A DNA stretch of 64,000 nt from Luteibacter pinisoli (GCF_006385595.1 NZ_CP041046.1:124001-188000), one strand, 5' to 3'; numbered from the stretch's first letter, positions 1-8,864 are shown. Notes: generated by a model from the sequence alone, not told the origin. Made by a program: numbers and translations.

Positions 1-271
1 GCACGCAATAGGCCGTGGTCCAGAACCACACGCGGGTGGCGCGCGTGGCGCCGAACGCGAAGATCGCCACCAGCGCATACACCGCGAACGACGAAAGCAT
101 GCCGGTGATGACGGCATCGGCGCGGGCGATCGGCAGCCAGCGGGCGAGGCCTGCCGTGGTCAGCGCGGCGGCGACGTAACCGCCCGCAGCGGCCAGGACG
201 ACGCGCGACGCGACATCCAGGGCATGGGCGAGGCGCGTGGGGGACGCGCCGGTGGCGGTGGAACGGGGCAT
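1..271 (-). CDS. DUF3649 iron-uptake membrane protein (3' end outside window)
   Basis: An ATG on the minus strand at 269-271 opens a frame that runs off the left edge (90 codons seen). It encodes a small hydrophobic protein with at least two membrane segments (around residues 22-42 and 54-75) and an aromatic WFWT stretch near the visible end. This matches the DUF3649 family, small inner-membrane proteins usually encoded beside a PepSY protein and a TonB-dependent siderophore receptor. Here it diverges from exactly such a receptor, with a Fur-like palindrome between them, which supports a role in iron uptake. The biochemical role of the family is not established. Confidence 0.72.
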   Translation of the reverse strand, partial: MPRSTATGASPTRLAHALDVASRVVLAAAGGYVAAALTTAGLARWLPIARADAVITGMLSSFAVYALVAIFAFGATRATRVWFWTTAYCV

Positions 272-340
272 GGACTCTCTCGCGCGTAATAACCGCCAAC
301 GCGTGCCGTTCGCAAGATTGCACGAACGCGATGGCTGGGT

Positions 341-365
341 GATCATCTTAATGAGATTCATTCGC
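341..365. promoter_or_regulatory. candidate Fur box between divergent iron genes
   Basis: AATGAGATTCATT at 350-362 is a perfect palindrome (AATGA-GAT-TCATT) inside an AT-rich patch of otherwise GC-rich DNA. It resembles the core of the Fur consensus. It lies about 55 bases before the TonB receptor start and 80 bases before the divergent DUF3649 gene, so a single site could repress both under iron-replete conditions. Inference from sequence only. Confidence 0.5.
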
Positions 366-416
366 AAATACGAGTCGGTGACGGCCTGCGAGCCCCCGCC
401 TTCCGAGGGAAACCCC

Positions 417-2534
417 ATGATCTTCAACAAAAAAATCCTCACGGCGTTCATTGCCGTGGCTCTCCTTCCCGGCTTAGTTTTGGCTGAGGACATCCCGGCC
501 GAGGCCGACCAGGCCCAGGGCAAGCGCGACAAGGCCGTGCAGCTGGATGCCGTGAACGTCCAGGGCACCGCGGTGGATACCGGCTACGCCCGCAGCAACG
601 CCTCGTCGGCGACCAAGACCGATACGCCGATCATCGAGACCCCGCAGGCCATCTCGGTGATTTCCAACACGCAGATGATCGACCAGGGCGTGCTCACCGT
701 GCAGGATGCGCTGCGCTACTCGGCCGGCGTGCGAGCGGATGCGTATGGCGTGGACAGCCGCGGTGACGACGCCTTCCTGCGCGGCACCTCGTTCACCCAG
801 TACCTCGACGGGCTGCGCCAGGCCTTCGGCTACTCCTACGCGCGAACCGAACCGTACTTCCTCGACCATCTGGAAATCGTCCGCGGCCCGTCGTCGGTGC
901 TGTACGGCCAGGGCACCACGGGCGGCCTGATCGCGCTGACCTCGAAGCGCCCGCAGTTCGACGCATCGCACGAGGTGCAGGTGCAGGTGGGCAATAACGC
1001 CCGCAAGCAGGTGGCGTTCGATTTCACCGGGCCGATCGACGAGGCCAAGCACTGGGCGTATCGACTGATCGGCGTGTACCGCGATTCGAACTCGCAGATC
1101 GACCACGTGCCCGACGACCGCAAGGGCATCGCCCCGTCGATCACCTGGGCGTCGGATGAGAACACGCGCTGGACGTTGCTGGCCAACCTGCAGTTCGACC
1201 ACAACGGCAGTTCGCTGAACTTCCTGCCCCACGAAGGCACCCTGCTGCCGAACCCGAACGGCCGCATCCCGACGCATCGCTTCGTCAGCGAGCCGGGCTT
1301 CGACCGTTACGACACGCAGCAGCGCTCGATCAGTTCGTTCTTCGAACACCGCTTCAACGATACGTGGAAGGTGGACGTGAACGTGCGTTACTCGCACGAC
1401 GACGTCGACTACCGTTCGCTGTATCCGGACGTGTATTCGAATCCGTCGTATCCGTTCCTCGATGACAGCGCGCGCACCGTGGCACGTTACAGCTACGTCT
1501 CGATTAACCGCCACAAGCGCCTCGTGACCGACACGCACGCCGAAGCCGATGTTGACTTCCTCGGCATGCACCACCGCGTGCTGTTTGGCCTGGATGCCGG
1601 CCGTTCGCATACCGACAGCCGCCAGGGCAACGGCTACGACGCCGTGCCGTTCGATCTGTACGCGCCGGTGTATGGCAATGGCTTCGTCGCGCCGGCCATC
1701 TTCCCCATCGCCAACAGCCAGTCCAAACAGACCGGCCTGTACGTGCAGGACCAGATCAACTGGGGTGACCACTGGATCGGCACGGTGGGCCTGCGCCACG
1801 ACCGCGCCACGCTGACCACGGGCGGCGACCGCTCGGTGGATAACGCCACCACGGCCCGCTACGGGCTGATGTATCGCTTCGACAGCGGCCTCGTGCCGTA
1901 TGTGAGCTACACCGAATCCTTCCAGCCGCTGGATAGCCTGGACTTCTACAACCGTCCGTACGAGCCGCTGCGCGGCAAGCAGTACGAAGCGGGCCTGAAG
2001 TACCAGCCGACCGGCAGCCCGATGATGGTCACGGCCACGTATTACGACCTGCGCGAAGAAAACCGCCTCGCACCGGATCCGGCCAACCCGCTGAACCAGA
2101 TCCAGGCCGGCCGTGCGCGTACGCGTGGGGTGGAAGTGGAAGGCTCCACGCGCATCGCCAACCACGTCGACGTCATCGGCACGTATACCTGGACGAAGGC
2201 ACGCCCGGACGACGGCAGCATCGTGGCGGGCCTGCCGAAGAACCAGGCCTCGGCGTGGGCCGTGTACCACGTGAACGACGGTGACAGCGACGGCCTGAGC
2301 TTTGGCGCGGGCGTACGCTACATCGGCGTGAACTACGACGAGACGGGCACCCTGCGCGTGCCGAAGAAGACCCTGTTCGATGCGATGGTGGCGTGGACGC
2401 AGGGCCCGTGGCGATTCTCGGTGAATGCCGCGAACCTCACCGACCAGACCTACAGCGCGAGCTGCCTGGCCCGCGGTGACTGCTTCTACGGCCCGCGCCG
2501 CAGCCTCGTCGGCAGCGCCACTTACCGGTTCTGA
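417..2534 (+). CDS. TonB-dependent siderophore receptor
   Basis: Outer-membrane gated receptor of 705 aa for ferric-siderophore uptake. The ATG at 417 is chosen over upstream in-frame starts because it opens a clear signal peptide (MIFNKK, then a hydrophobic run ending LVLAED). Mature order: a TonB-box-like DAVNVQG segment near residue 45, a plug domain with the ISVISNTQMIDQG and IVRGPSSVLYGQG motifs typical of siderophore receptors, then a 22-strand-type barrel ending in the terminal Phe (ATYRF) expected of outer-membrane barrels. Length is normal for FhuA/FoxA/FpvA-type receptors. No N-terminal FecA-type signalling extension is evident. The substrate cannot be told from sequence alone. Likely Fur-regulated through the palindrome at 350-362. 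Confidence 0.93.
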   Translation: MIFNKKILTAFIAVALLPGLVLAEDIPAEADQAQGKRDKAVQLDAVNVQGTAVDTGYARSNASSATKTDTPIIETPQAISVISNTQMIDQGVLTVQDALRYSAGVRADAYGVDSRGDDAFLRGTSFTQYLDGLRQAFGYSYARTEPYFLDHLEIVRGPSSVLYGQGTTGGLIALTSKRPQFDASHEVQVQVGNNARKQVAFDFTGPIDEAKHWAYRLIGVYRDSNSQIDHVPDDRKGIAPSITWASDENTRWTLLANLQFDHNGSSLNFLPHEGTLLPNPNGRIPTHRFVSEPGFDRYDTQQRSISSFFEHRFNDTWKVDVNVRYSHDDVDYRSLYPDVYSNPSYPFLDDSARTVARYSYVSINRHKRLVTDTHAEADVDFLGMHHRVLFGLDAGRSHTDSRQGNGYDAVPFDLYAPVYGNGFVAPAIFPIANSQSKQTGLYVQDQINWGDHWIGTVGLRHDRATLTTGGDRSVDNATTARYGLMYRFDSGLVPYVSYTESFQPLDSLDFYNRPYEPLRGKQYEAGLKYQPTGSPMMVTATYYDLREENRLAPDPANPLNQIQAGRARTRGVEVEGSTRIANHVDVIGTYTWTKARPDDGSIVAGLPKNQASAWAVYHVNDGDSDGLSFGAGVRYIGVNYDETGTLRVPKKTLFDAMVAWTQGPWRFSVNAANLTDQTYSASCLARGDCFYGPRRSLVGSATYRF

Positions 2535-2624
2535 GGATCCGGTCACGTGACGATCGGCGGATGGACATCCATCCGTCCGATCGGGTTACGATCCCCCTTT
2601 GCCTGTTTGGGTGGGGAGATCGTG

Positions 2625-3614
2625 ATGGGGATTCGCAAGGCTTTGGGTTTCGCGCTGTTCGGCGCGCTGGTATCCACCGCAGCGCTGGCCGCACCGCCGC
2701 CGGGCCACGCGGGTAACCCCGTGTTCCCGGGCTGGTATGCCGACCCGGAAGCGGCGATCTTCGACGATACCTACTGGATCTACCCGACCACCTCGCTGGA
2801 ATACGCGAAGCAGACCGGGTTCGACGCGTTCTCCTCGCCGGACCTGGTGCACTGGACGAAACATCCCAATGTGCTCGCCATGGCCGACGTCTCCTGGGCG
2901 AAGAAGGCCATGTGGGCACCGGCCGTGGTCAAGAACAACGGCAAGTACTACTTCTTCTTCGGCGCCAACGACATCCAGAGCGACAAGGAGCTCGGTGGCA
3001 TCGGCGTGGCCGTGGCCGACAAGCCGGATGGCCCGTACAAGGACCTGCTGGGCAAGCCGCTGGTCGGCGCCTTCCATAATGGCGCGCAGCCGATCGACCA
3101 GTTTGCGTTCCACGACGACGACGGCACCTGGTACCTGATCTACGGTGGCTGGAAGCACGCCAATATCGTGAAACTGAAACCGGACTTCACCGGCGTGGAG
3201 CCGATGGCCGATGGCACGGTGTTCAAGGAAATCACCCCGGCGCCGGAGTACGTCGAAGGTCCGCTGATGTTCAAGCGCAACGGCAAGTACTACTTCATGT
3301 GGTCCGAAGGCGGCTGGACCGGCCCGGATTATTCGGTGGCCTACGCCATCGGTGATTCGCCCACCGGCCCGTTCAAGCGCATCGGCAGGATCCTGCAGCA
3401 GGATCCGAAAGTGGCGACCGGCGCCGGCCACCACTCCGTGTTCCATGTGGCCAAGGATGACAGCTGGTACATCGTCTACCACCGCCATCCCCTGGGCGAC
3501 AAAGACGGCAACCACCGCGAGGTCTGCATCGAGAAGATGGTCTTCAACAAGGACGGGACGATCCAGCCGGTGACCATGACCTTCGATGGCGTGACCCCGA
3601 AGACCCTGCGTTAA
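2625..3614 (+). CDS. Secreted glycoside hydrolase family 43 enzyme
   Basis: Five-bladed beta-propeller glycosidase of 329 aa, probably an arabinan/xylan-type exo-enzyme. The start at 2625 (MGIRKALGF) opens a signal peptide ending near ALAAPPP. Visible GH43 features are the WYADPEAAIF stretch with the catalytic-base Asp, the WAPAVVKNNGKYYFFF segment with the central Asp region, and EYVEGPLMFKRNGKYY with the likely general-acid Glu. The TAA stop at 3612-3614 overlaps the stop of the convergent chitinase gene by two bases. The exact substrate is not deducible. Confidence 0.87.
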   Translation: MGIRKALGFALFGALVSTAALAAPPPGHAGNPVFPGWYADPEAAIFDDTYWIYPTTSLEYAKQTGFDAFSSPDLVHWTKHPNVLAMADVSWAKKAMWAPAVVKNNGKYYFFFGANDIQSDKELGGIGVAVADKPDGPYKDLLGKPLVGAFHNGAQPIDQFAFHDDDGTWYLIYGGWKHANIVKLKPDFTGVEPMADGTVFKEITPAPEYVEGPLMFKRNGKYYFMWSEGGWTGPDYSVAYAIGDSPTGPFKRIGRILQQDPKVATGAGHHSVFHVAKDDSWYIVYHRHPLGDKDGNHREVCIEKMVFNKDGTIQPVTMTFDGVTPKTLR

Positions 3615-5038
3615 CCCCCCAGGTCGTCGATGATCTCGACATCAGGGAAGGCCTTGCGTACGCACTGCACGTAATCGCCTTCCTTGAGCGCCGAGAACGC
3701 CGTCTGGTAGCCCACCAGCTTGCAGCCCGGCGTCGTCGTCCAGTTGTTTTCCCAGTAGATGGGAAGGGCGGCAGCGCTGGCTTCGGTGAAGGCCTGCATG
3801 TTCCGGCAACCCAGCGTCTCGCCGTCATCCACCGGCACGCCCAGCGTGGCTGCAAAGGCACGGTAGTAGCTGATGCGATTGGCCGACGCCGCGTGTTCCG
3901 GGCCGGTACCGCCGCATTCCACGCCGCCGTTGATCACCATGGTAGTGACACCAAAGCCGGGCAGGCGGCCATCCGCTATGTCCGCCGCGTTCGGCTGCCA
4001 CGTGCCGTCGATGATGTGGAGCATGGAAGGCTTGGGCGGCTGGGGGTAAACGTAGAAGAAGGTGGCGCTGGCGAGATTGAGCCAGGTATCGGCGACGCGC
4101 TCGGGTGCGTCGAGCAACACGTTCACATCGCCATACATGGCGTCGGAGAACGGCCCATAGTTGAAGTGATAGGACAGCTGCTTCGCGCCACGGCCGAAGT
4201 AGCTCTTGAATCGGCCGTCGGCCCAGCGGCCGCACGGCCACGCCTCGGTGGACCAGGTGGCGTGCCCGCATTCGCCGTTGTACGCATCGGATGCTTCGGT
4301 CATGCCCATCTCGCGGACGTAGTGCAGGCCCTGGCGGTACTCTTCTTCCGGACGCCATGATTCATGGGCGCCGGTTTCCTGGGCGAAGTGGGCGAACATC
4401 GTGGCGAGGGTCTTCCGGCAAAGCGCCTCTGCCTCCTGCGGCGTCGCCTGGTCGGCGCAGATCGCCGGAAACTTCGCGATGCTTTTCAGAAATCCCTCAT
4501 ACGTGTACTCCGGCGCACGCAGGACGAAGAGATGCTCGAAGCGCGCGGCGTCCAGGATGGTTTCCACGCGGCGCACATTGGCGGGGTTCTGCATACGGCC
4601 CGGCTGCACGGCCTCCACCGAAGCGTTATCCAGCGTGCGCAGGGAGCTGCGTACCGGGCCCATCATTGGGAATGCCGCGGCCAGTGCGGCTTCATCGGCG
4701 AGCAGCTTGCTCAGCCATGCCTTCGCCGGCTGTCCCGGTTCACCGGGATGACCCGGGTCGGGCGGCAGTGGTGGTTCACCCGGGCAGCCCGTCGGCGTGG
4801 CCGCCGCTACTTGCTCCCAGGAGGAGTCCCAGGGGTTTGCGGCGTTGGCCAGCTCGTCGGGCGTGTGCCCGGCGGCGGTCCACCACTTGGCGCGAAACAC
4901 GTTTTCTTTCCAGCTGACCACACAGCCTGCCGGGTAGGCATGGGCCGGATCGTAGTCGAGGGCGTGGGCCGAAGGCGCCGCGGCGAGGGCGAACAGAAGC
5001 AGCGCGGGTAGCGCGGCCCGGCGACAAAAGACGTTCAT
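3611..5038 (-). CDS. Secreted chitinase, GH19, with N-terminal chitin-binding module
   Basis: 475 aa. Signal peptide (LLLFALAAAPSAHA), then a small carbohydrate-binding module of CBM5/12 type (residues about 28-90, with spaced aromatics such as WKENVFRAKWW), a Pro/Gly-rich linker (PLPPDPGHPGEPGQP), and a GH19-like catalytic domain. Catalytic-region motifs are FAQETGAHE (first acidic residue of the GH19 HETGG-type site), an EEEYRQGLHYVRE acidic patch, and YFGRGAKQLSYHFNYG, the GH19 substrate-cleft signature. Predicted to cleave chitin or related beta-1,4 GlcNAc polymers outside the cell. Stands alone on its strand, convergent with the GH43 gene. Confidence 0.9.
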   Translation of the reverse strand: MNVFCRRAALPALLLFALAAAPSAHALDYDPAHAYPAGCVVSWKENVFRAKWWTAAGHTPDELANAANPWDSSWEQVAAATPTGCPGEPPLPPDPGHPGEPGQPAKAWLSKLLADEAALAAAFPMMGPVRSSLRTLDNASVEAVQPGRMQNPANVRRVETILDAARFEHLFVLRAPEYTYEGFLKSIAKFPAICADQATPQEAEALCRKTLATMFAHFAQETGAHESWRPEEEYRQGLHYVREMGMTEASDAYNGECGHATWSTEAWPCGRWADGRFKSYFGRGAKQLSYHFNYGPFSDAMYGDVNVLLDAPERVADTWLNLASATFFYVYPQPPKPSMLHIIDGTWQPNAADIADGRLPGFGVTTMVINGGVECGGTGPEHAASANRISYYRAFAATLGVPVDDGETLGCRNMQAFTEASAAALPIYWENNWTTTPGCKLVGYQTAFSALKEGDYVQCVRKAFPDVEIIDDLGG

Positions 5039-5159
5039 GGAGCCTCCTTGCGATGTCGTTGGGATGTGCCTCGCGGCACCACGACAACCTAGCCCGGTGC
5101 TCCTCCCCGGCCTATTGGGGCAAGTCCTAAAAATGCGCCGGATATTGCGTACACCTGCG

Positions 5160-5201
5160 TGAAATTCCGTGATATTTCAATTCGCAAGGATTGGCTACAA
5201 T
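5160..5201 (+). promoter_or_regulatory. Promoter and likely auto-operator of the TetR gene
   Basis: A palindrome TGAAAT-N8-ATTTCA (5160-5165 / 5174-5179) sits just upstream of a good -10 hexamer, TACAAT (5196-5201). A half-symmetric operator of this size overlapping the -35 region is typical of TetR-family autorepression. The -35 hexamer itself is poor. The start codon used for the regulator is 42 bases downstream of the -10. Confidence 0.45.
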
Positions 5202-5242
5202 GGACCCTGAGTGGGGCAAGCACTCGTGACAGGGCAACGGGC

Positions 5243-5827
5243 ATGCGGTACGACAAGGGGCACAAGGAACAGACTCGGCAACGGATTGTCGAGGCGGCAT
5301 CGGAACGGTTCCGGGCCGACGGTATTGATGCGGTGGGCGTCGTCAGCCTGATGGGTGACGTCGGCCTGACCCAGGGCGGGTTCTACAACCACTTTCCGTC
5401 GAAGGAAGACCTGGTGCGCGAATGCGTGGCCAGCGGCACCGCCGCGGCCACCCAGCGCATGGCCGATGGCGTCGCGGCATCACGCGGCGAGGGTTACCGC
5501 GCGCTGGTGAACAGCTATCTCTCGGCGGACCATCGCGACAACCCGGCCAGTGGTTGCGTGGCGGCATCGCTTTCCAGCGAGCTCGCGCGCCGGCCGGAAG
5601 AAACCCGCGTGGTCTTTACCGAAGGCGTGGATGGCATGGTCGAGCTGATTGCGTCGACGCTGCCGGACAGCGTGCGGGGCAAGCGCCGCCGCCTGCTGGC
5701 GACGGCCGTGTTGTCGTCCATGGTCGGCACGCTGTCGCTATCCCGCGCCGTGGCGGACGCCGGCATGTCCGACGAACTGCTGACGGTGGGCCGGCAGTCG
5801 GCGTTGGCGCTGATCGAAGCGGGCTGA
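5243..5827 (+). CDS. TetR/AcrR family transcriptional repressor
   Basis: 194 aa. The start at 5243 (MRYDKGHKEQTRQRIV) is chosen because the family begins right at the first DNA-binding helix; the upstream GTG extension at 5159 would cross the promoter. Residues 8-55 form the TetR helix-turn-helix with the diagnostic LTQGGFYNHFPSKEDLV recognition segment. The C-terminal part is a ligand-binding helical bundle with a conserved ASLSSELAR segment. The target is not obvious: the next gene is convergent and the upstream chitinase diverges. Autoregulation is likely through the adjacent palindrome. Confidence 0.88.
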   Translation: MRYDKGHKEQTRQRIVEAASERFRADGIDAVGVVSLMGDVGLTQGGFYNHFPSKEDLVRECVASGTAAATQRMADGVAASRGEGYRALVNSYLSADHRDNPASGCVAASLSSELARRPEETRVVFTEGVDGMVELIASTLPDSVRGKRRRLLATAVLSSMVGTLSLSRAVADAGMSDELLTVGRQSALALIEAG

Positions 5828-6760
5828 TTACTTCGCGGGAACCGGCGGCTTGCCCATGGCAGCCGTCTTTTCCGCGATCTTCGCCTTGATCGCCGGGATG
5901 GCGGCGAGCGCGGCGCGCTCGCCTTCAAGGATCGCGACATTCTTCTGGTCGAAATCGGTCGGCCCGATCTGGCCGACCTTCGGCCGGATGACGACATCGG
6001 CGCGGCCGAGCTCCTGTTCCGCCAGCTTGCGGCCCATGATCGTGATCGACTGGCCGACGATGCCCACCATGTTGGCCGGGTTGTTGCCGTCGGGCCGCGC
6101 CGAGATATCCACGGCGATGACGATGTCCGCGCCCAGCTGGCGGGCCGCGTCCACGGGGACCGGGCTCACCACCCCGCCGTCGACGAAGTGCTTGCCGTTG
6201 ATCTCCACCGGCTCGAACACGCCCGGGATGCTGCTCGATGCGCGTACCGCCTGGCCGGTATTGCCCTTGATGAAGACGGCACGCTCGCCGGTCTCCAGCA
6301 CCGTGGCCACGGCGGCAAACGGCGTGTGCAGCTTCTCGATCGGCTGCTGCTTCACCAGCACGTTCACGTAATCCTGCAGGGCCTGGCCCTGGACCATGCC
6401 GCCGGAGAAGAAGCGCACGTCGCGGATGCGGCCTTCGTCCAGCGAGAAGGCCGTTTCCTGCAGCTGGAAGGCGTCCATGCCGCTGGCGTACAGGGCGCCG
6501 ACCACGCTGCCTGCGCTGGTCCCCGAGACCACGTCCGGGTGGATGCCGCTGGCTTCGAGCATCTTGATGACGCCGATATGGGCAAAGCCCTTCGCCGCCC
6601 CGCCACCGAGGGCGAGGCCGATGCGCGGCTTCGCCGCCAGCACCGGCACGGCGGTGTCGGGGCGCTGGTCGGGTTTGACCGTGCCACCGCTGCCGAAGCA
6701 GCCGGTGAGCAGGGTGGCGGCCAGGAGTGGCAGCAGGCGGGGAAGGTGGCGGGACATCAT
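5828..6760 (-). CDS. Patatin-like phospholipase, lipoprotein
   Basis: 310 aa from tandem ATG codons (6760 or 6757). The N-terminus is a lipoprotein signal with lipobox LLTGC. Patatin motifs are the oxyanion-hole GGGAAKGFAHIG, the nucleophile elbow GTSAGS and the DGG of VDGGVVSPVP that supplies the catalytic Asp, so the Ser-Asp dyad is complete. Related to RssA/YchK-type bacterial patatins; predicted acyl hydrolase anchored in the envelope. The gene follows fbp by 22 bases on the same strand, so cotranscription is likely. Its stop abuts the TetR gene stop with no gap. Confidence 0.9.
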   Translation of the reverse strand: MMSRHLPRLLPLLAATLLTGCFGSGGTVKPDQRPDTAVPVLAAKPRIGLALGGGAAKGFAHIGVIKMLEASGIHPDVVSGTSAGSVVGALYASGMDAFQLQETAFSLDEGRIRDVRFFSGGMVQGQALQDYVNVLVKQQPIEKLHTPFAAVATVLETGERAVFIKGNTGQAVRASSSIPGVFEPVEINGKHFVDGGVVSPVPVDAARQLGADIVIAVDISARPDGNNPANMVGIVGQSITIMGRKLAEQELGRADVVIRPKVGQIGPTDFDQKNVAILEGERAALAAIPAIKAKIAEKTAAMGKPPVPAK

Positions 6761-6782
6761 GTCGTCGGGATCTCGGGCGGGC

Positions 6783-7808
6783 TTAGCCGCGGGTCTGGTC
6801 GGCTTCGAGGTGGTAGCGGGTGGCAATGTCGATGTCGTTCTTCGAGCCGAGGAACACCGGCACGCGCTGGTGCAGGCCGGTCGGCGCGATGTCCATGATC
6901 CGTTCGCGCCCGGTGGTGGCCGCGCCGCCCGCCTGCTCGATGATGAAGGCCATGGGGTTGGCTTCGTACATCAGGCGTAGCTTGCCGGTGCCACCCTTGG
7001 CGGTGATCTTCGCGTCCAGCGGATAGAAGAACACGCCGCCACGGGTAATGATCCGGTGCACGTCCGCCACCATCGATGCCACCCAGCGCATGTTGAAGTC
7101 ACGGCCACGCGGGCCATCGGTGCCGGCCAGCAGTTCGCCAATGTAGCGCTGCATCGGGGCTTCCCAATGGCGCTGGTTGGACATATTGATGGCGAATTCG
7201 CTGGTCTCGGCCGGGATGGTGATGCCGCGGCGGCTGAGCACGAAGCTGCCGTGCTCGCGATCGAGGGTGAACTCGTGCACGCCGTGGCCGAAGGTGAGCA
7301 CCAGCAGGGTGCTCGGGCCGTACACCACGTAGCCCGCGGCGACCTGGGCGGTGCCCGGCTGCAGGAAGTCTGTGGTGGTCGGCTCGGTCACGCCGTCCGG
7401 GCAGCGCAGCACCGAGAAGATGGTGCCCACCGAGACGTTGACGTCGATGTTCGAGGAGCCGTCCAGCGGATCGAACAGCAGCAGGTGGTGGCCCTTCGGG
7501 TACGCATCGGGGATCGGCTGCGGGTCTTCCATTTCTTCCGACGCGCAGGCCGCCAGGTGGCCGCCCCAGGCGTTGGCTTCGAGCAGGATCTCGTTGGAGA
7601 TGACGTCGAGCTTCTTCTGCGCTTCGCCCTGCACGTTGTCCGAACCGGCATTGCCAAGCACGCCGCCGAGGGCGCCCTTGCCGGTGGCCACGGAGATGCG
7701 CTTGCAGGCGCGCGCCACCACTTCGATCAGCAGGCTTAGCTCGCTATAGACGTGTCCGTCGCGCTTCTCTTCGATCAGGAACTGAATCAGTGAAATCGGT
7801 TTCGTCAT
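6783..7808 (-). CDS. fbp: Fructose-1,6-bisphosphatase class I
   Basis: 341 aa. Hydrolyses fructose 1,6-bisphosphate to fructose 6-phosphate in gluconeogenesis; cytoplasmic, Mg-dependent. The ATG at 7806-7808 opens MTKPISLIQFLIEEKR, the normal family N-terminus. Metal- and substrate-binding DPLDGSSNIDVNVSVGTIF is intact and a second acidic site (ASEEMEDPQ) precedes it. The open frame continues far upstream to 9647, but that extension is antisense to GST and regulator genes and has no homology to the family. Confidence 0.96.
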   Translation of the reverse strand: MTKPISLIQFLIEEKRDGHVYSELSLLIEVVARACKRISVATGKGALGGVLGNAGSDNVQGEAQKKLDVISNEILLEANAWGGHLAACASEEMEDPQPIPDAYPKGHHLLLFDPLDGSSNIDVNVSVGTIFSVLRCPDGVTEPTTTDFLQPGTAQVAAGYVVYGPSTLLVLTFGHGVHEFTLDREHGSFVLSRRGITIPAETSEFAINMSNQRHWEAPMQRYIGELLAGTDGPRGRDFNMRWVASMVADVHRIITRGGVFFYPLDAKITAKGGTGKLRLMYEANPMAFIIEQAGGAATTGRERIMDIAPTGLHQRVPVFLGSKNDIDIATRYHLEADQTRG

Positions 7809-7866
7809 CACAAGGGCCCGGGCACGAAAGAACACATTGTCCGGGTGCCGGGTGAATGGCGCCAGA

Positions 7867-7899
7867 GGGGCCTGCTGACAGTACGTTGTCAGTAGCCCC
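7867..7899. repeat. Imperfect inverted repeat between fbp and the 58-aa gene
   Basis: Outer arms GGGGC/GCCCC (7867-7871, 7895-7899) enclose perfect inner arms CTGACA/TGTCAG (7875-7880, 7887-7892) around GTACGT. No T-run follows on either strand, so it is not a typical terminator. It lies in the 134-base divergent space and may be an operator. Confidence 0.4.
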
Positions 7900-7942
7900 C
7901 GCGCAGACTCTCCCTTACCGAATCGAACGGGGAGTGCACGCC

Positions 7943-8119
7943 ATGAACCGCTTTCTTGACCGTATCGCCAGGCTTTACGCGCCCGTCGGCCAGCGCGGGC
8001 TGCTGATGGATGGCCAGTACCGCTTCGCACCGGAGCCGCCGCGGGGCAAGCGCAGCAAGGCCACGCCGACGCCACGCCGGGAGGCCTGGCGTCCCGGGCG
8101 TTACCTGGCACTGAAATAA
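7943..8119 (+). CDS. Small basic hypothetical protein (58 aa)
   Basis: ATG at 7943 preceded by a good GGGGAGTG Shine-Dalgarno. The 58-residue product (MNRFLDRIARLYAPV...) is Arg/Pro-rich and strongly basic, has no signal peptide or membrane segment, and has no family that I recognise. It lies 37 bases upstream of the GST gene in the same direction and may share its promoter. Could be a genuine small protein or a leader-type gene; the good ribosome binding site and the coding-like composition favour the former. Confidence 0.5.
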   Translation: MNRFLDRIARLYAPVGQRGLLMDGQYRFAPEPPRGKRSKATPTPRREAWRPGRYLALK

Positions 8120-8156
8120 AACACCCGATCGATTGACCAAGACGCGAGGGAAGAGA

Positions 8157-8795
8157 ATGAACACCAGCCGCATCGTTTTCCACCATGGCCCGCAGAGCCG
8201 CTCCACCAGCACCCTGATGTTGCTGGAGGAGCTGGGCGCCCAGTACGACATGCACGTGCTCAACCTCGCCGCGGGCGAGCAGCGCCAGCCGGCGTACCTC
8301 CGGGTGAATCCGATGGGCAAGGTGCCGGCCATTTCGCACCATGGCCAGCTGGTGACCGAGCGCCCGGCGATCTTTACCTACCTCGCCGACCTGTTCCCGG
8401 AAGCGGGGCTGGCGCCGGGCCTGGGTGATCCGCTGCGCGGCCCCTACCTGCGCTGGCTGGCCTTCTACGGCTCGTGCTTCGAGCCCGCGGTGCTCGATCG
8501 CTACATGCAGAATGCCGTGCCGGCGGCGGGTACCTGCCCCTACGGCGACCACGACACCGTGCTTGGCCTGATCGAAAAGCAGCTCGAGGCCGGCCCGTGG
8601 CTGCTCGGCGATCGCTTCACCGCGGCGGACATCCTCTGGGCCAACGCCCTGGATTACACGATGTCGTTTGGGCTGGTGACGCGCCGGCCGGTGTTCGAGG
8701 CTTACGTCGCACGGCTCAAGGTACGCCCGGCGGTCCTGCGCGCGGCGGACCAGGACGAAGCGCTTGCGCGCGCCCAGCAGCGGGCCGTGGCCTGA
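8157..8795 (+). CDS. Glutathione S-transferase family protein
   Basis: 212 aa with a strong GAGGGAAGAG ribosome binding site before ATG 8157. Residues 1-80 form the thioredoxin-like GSH-binding domain; the cis-Pro region is NPMGKVPAI and the following TER segment supplies the gamma-glutamyl contacts. The C-terminal all-helical domain contains GDRFTAADILWANAL, the conserved N-capping box. The catalytic residue near the N-terminus is probably a Ser in GPQSRSTS rather than Tyr. The substrate is unknown. The WYL regulator immediately downstream is a common partner of such genes. Confidence 0.9.
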   Translation: MNTSRIVFHHGPQSRSTSTLMLLEELGAQYDMHVLNLAAGEQRQPAYLRVNPMGKVPAISHHGQLVTERPAIFTYLADLFPEAGLAPGLGDPLRGPYLRWLAFYGSCFEPAVLDRYMQNAVPAAGTCPYGDHDTVLGLIEKQLEAGPWLLGDRFTAADILWANALDYTMSFGLVTRRPVFEAYVARLKVRPAVLRAADQDEALARAQQRAVA

Positions 8796-8864
8796 GGACG
8801 TGGGCATGGCGCGGCGTGACTTCCATCGCTTCCCGCGCGCCGCGCGGACAGGGATGATGGGGCC

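Noticed and set aside
474..2546. 690-codon antisense frame over the TonB receptor
   Set aside because: Same codon-bias artefact; no recognisable domain, and the + strand protein is complete and typical.
5159..5242. Longer TetR protein starting at GTG 5159
   Set aside because: Would begin inside the palindrome and before the -10 element, and adds 28 residues without family support.
7815..7855. Imperfect stem in the fbp leader (CCCGGCAC with GTGCCCGGG)
   Set aside because: Contains a bulge and a long loop, no T-run and no defined regulator; can arise by chance in GC-rich leader sequence.
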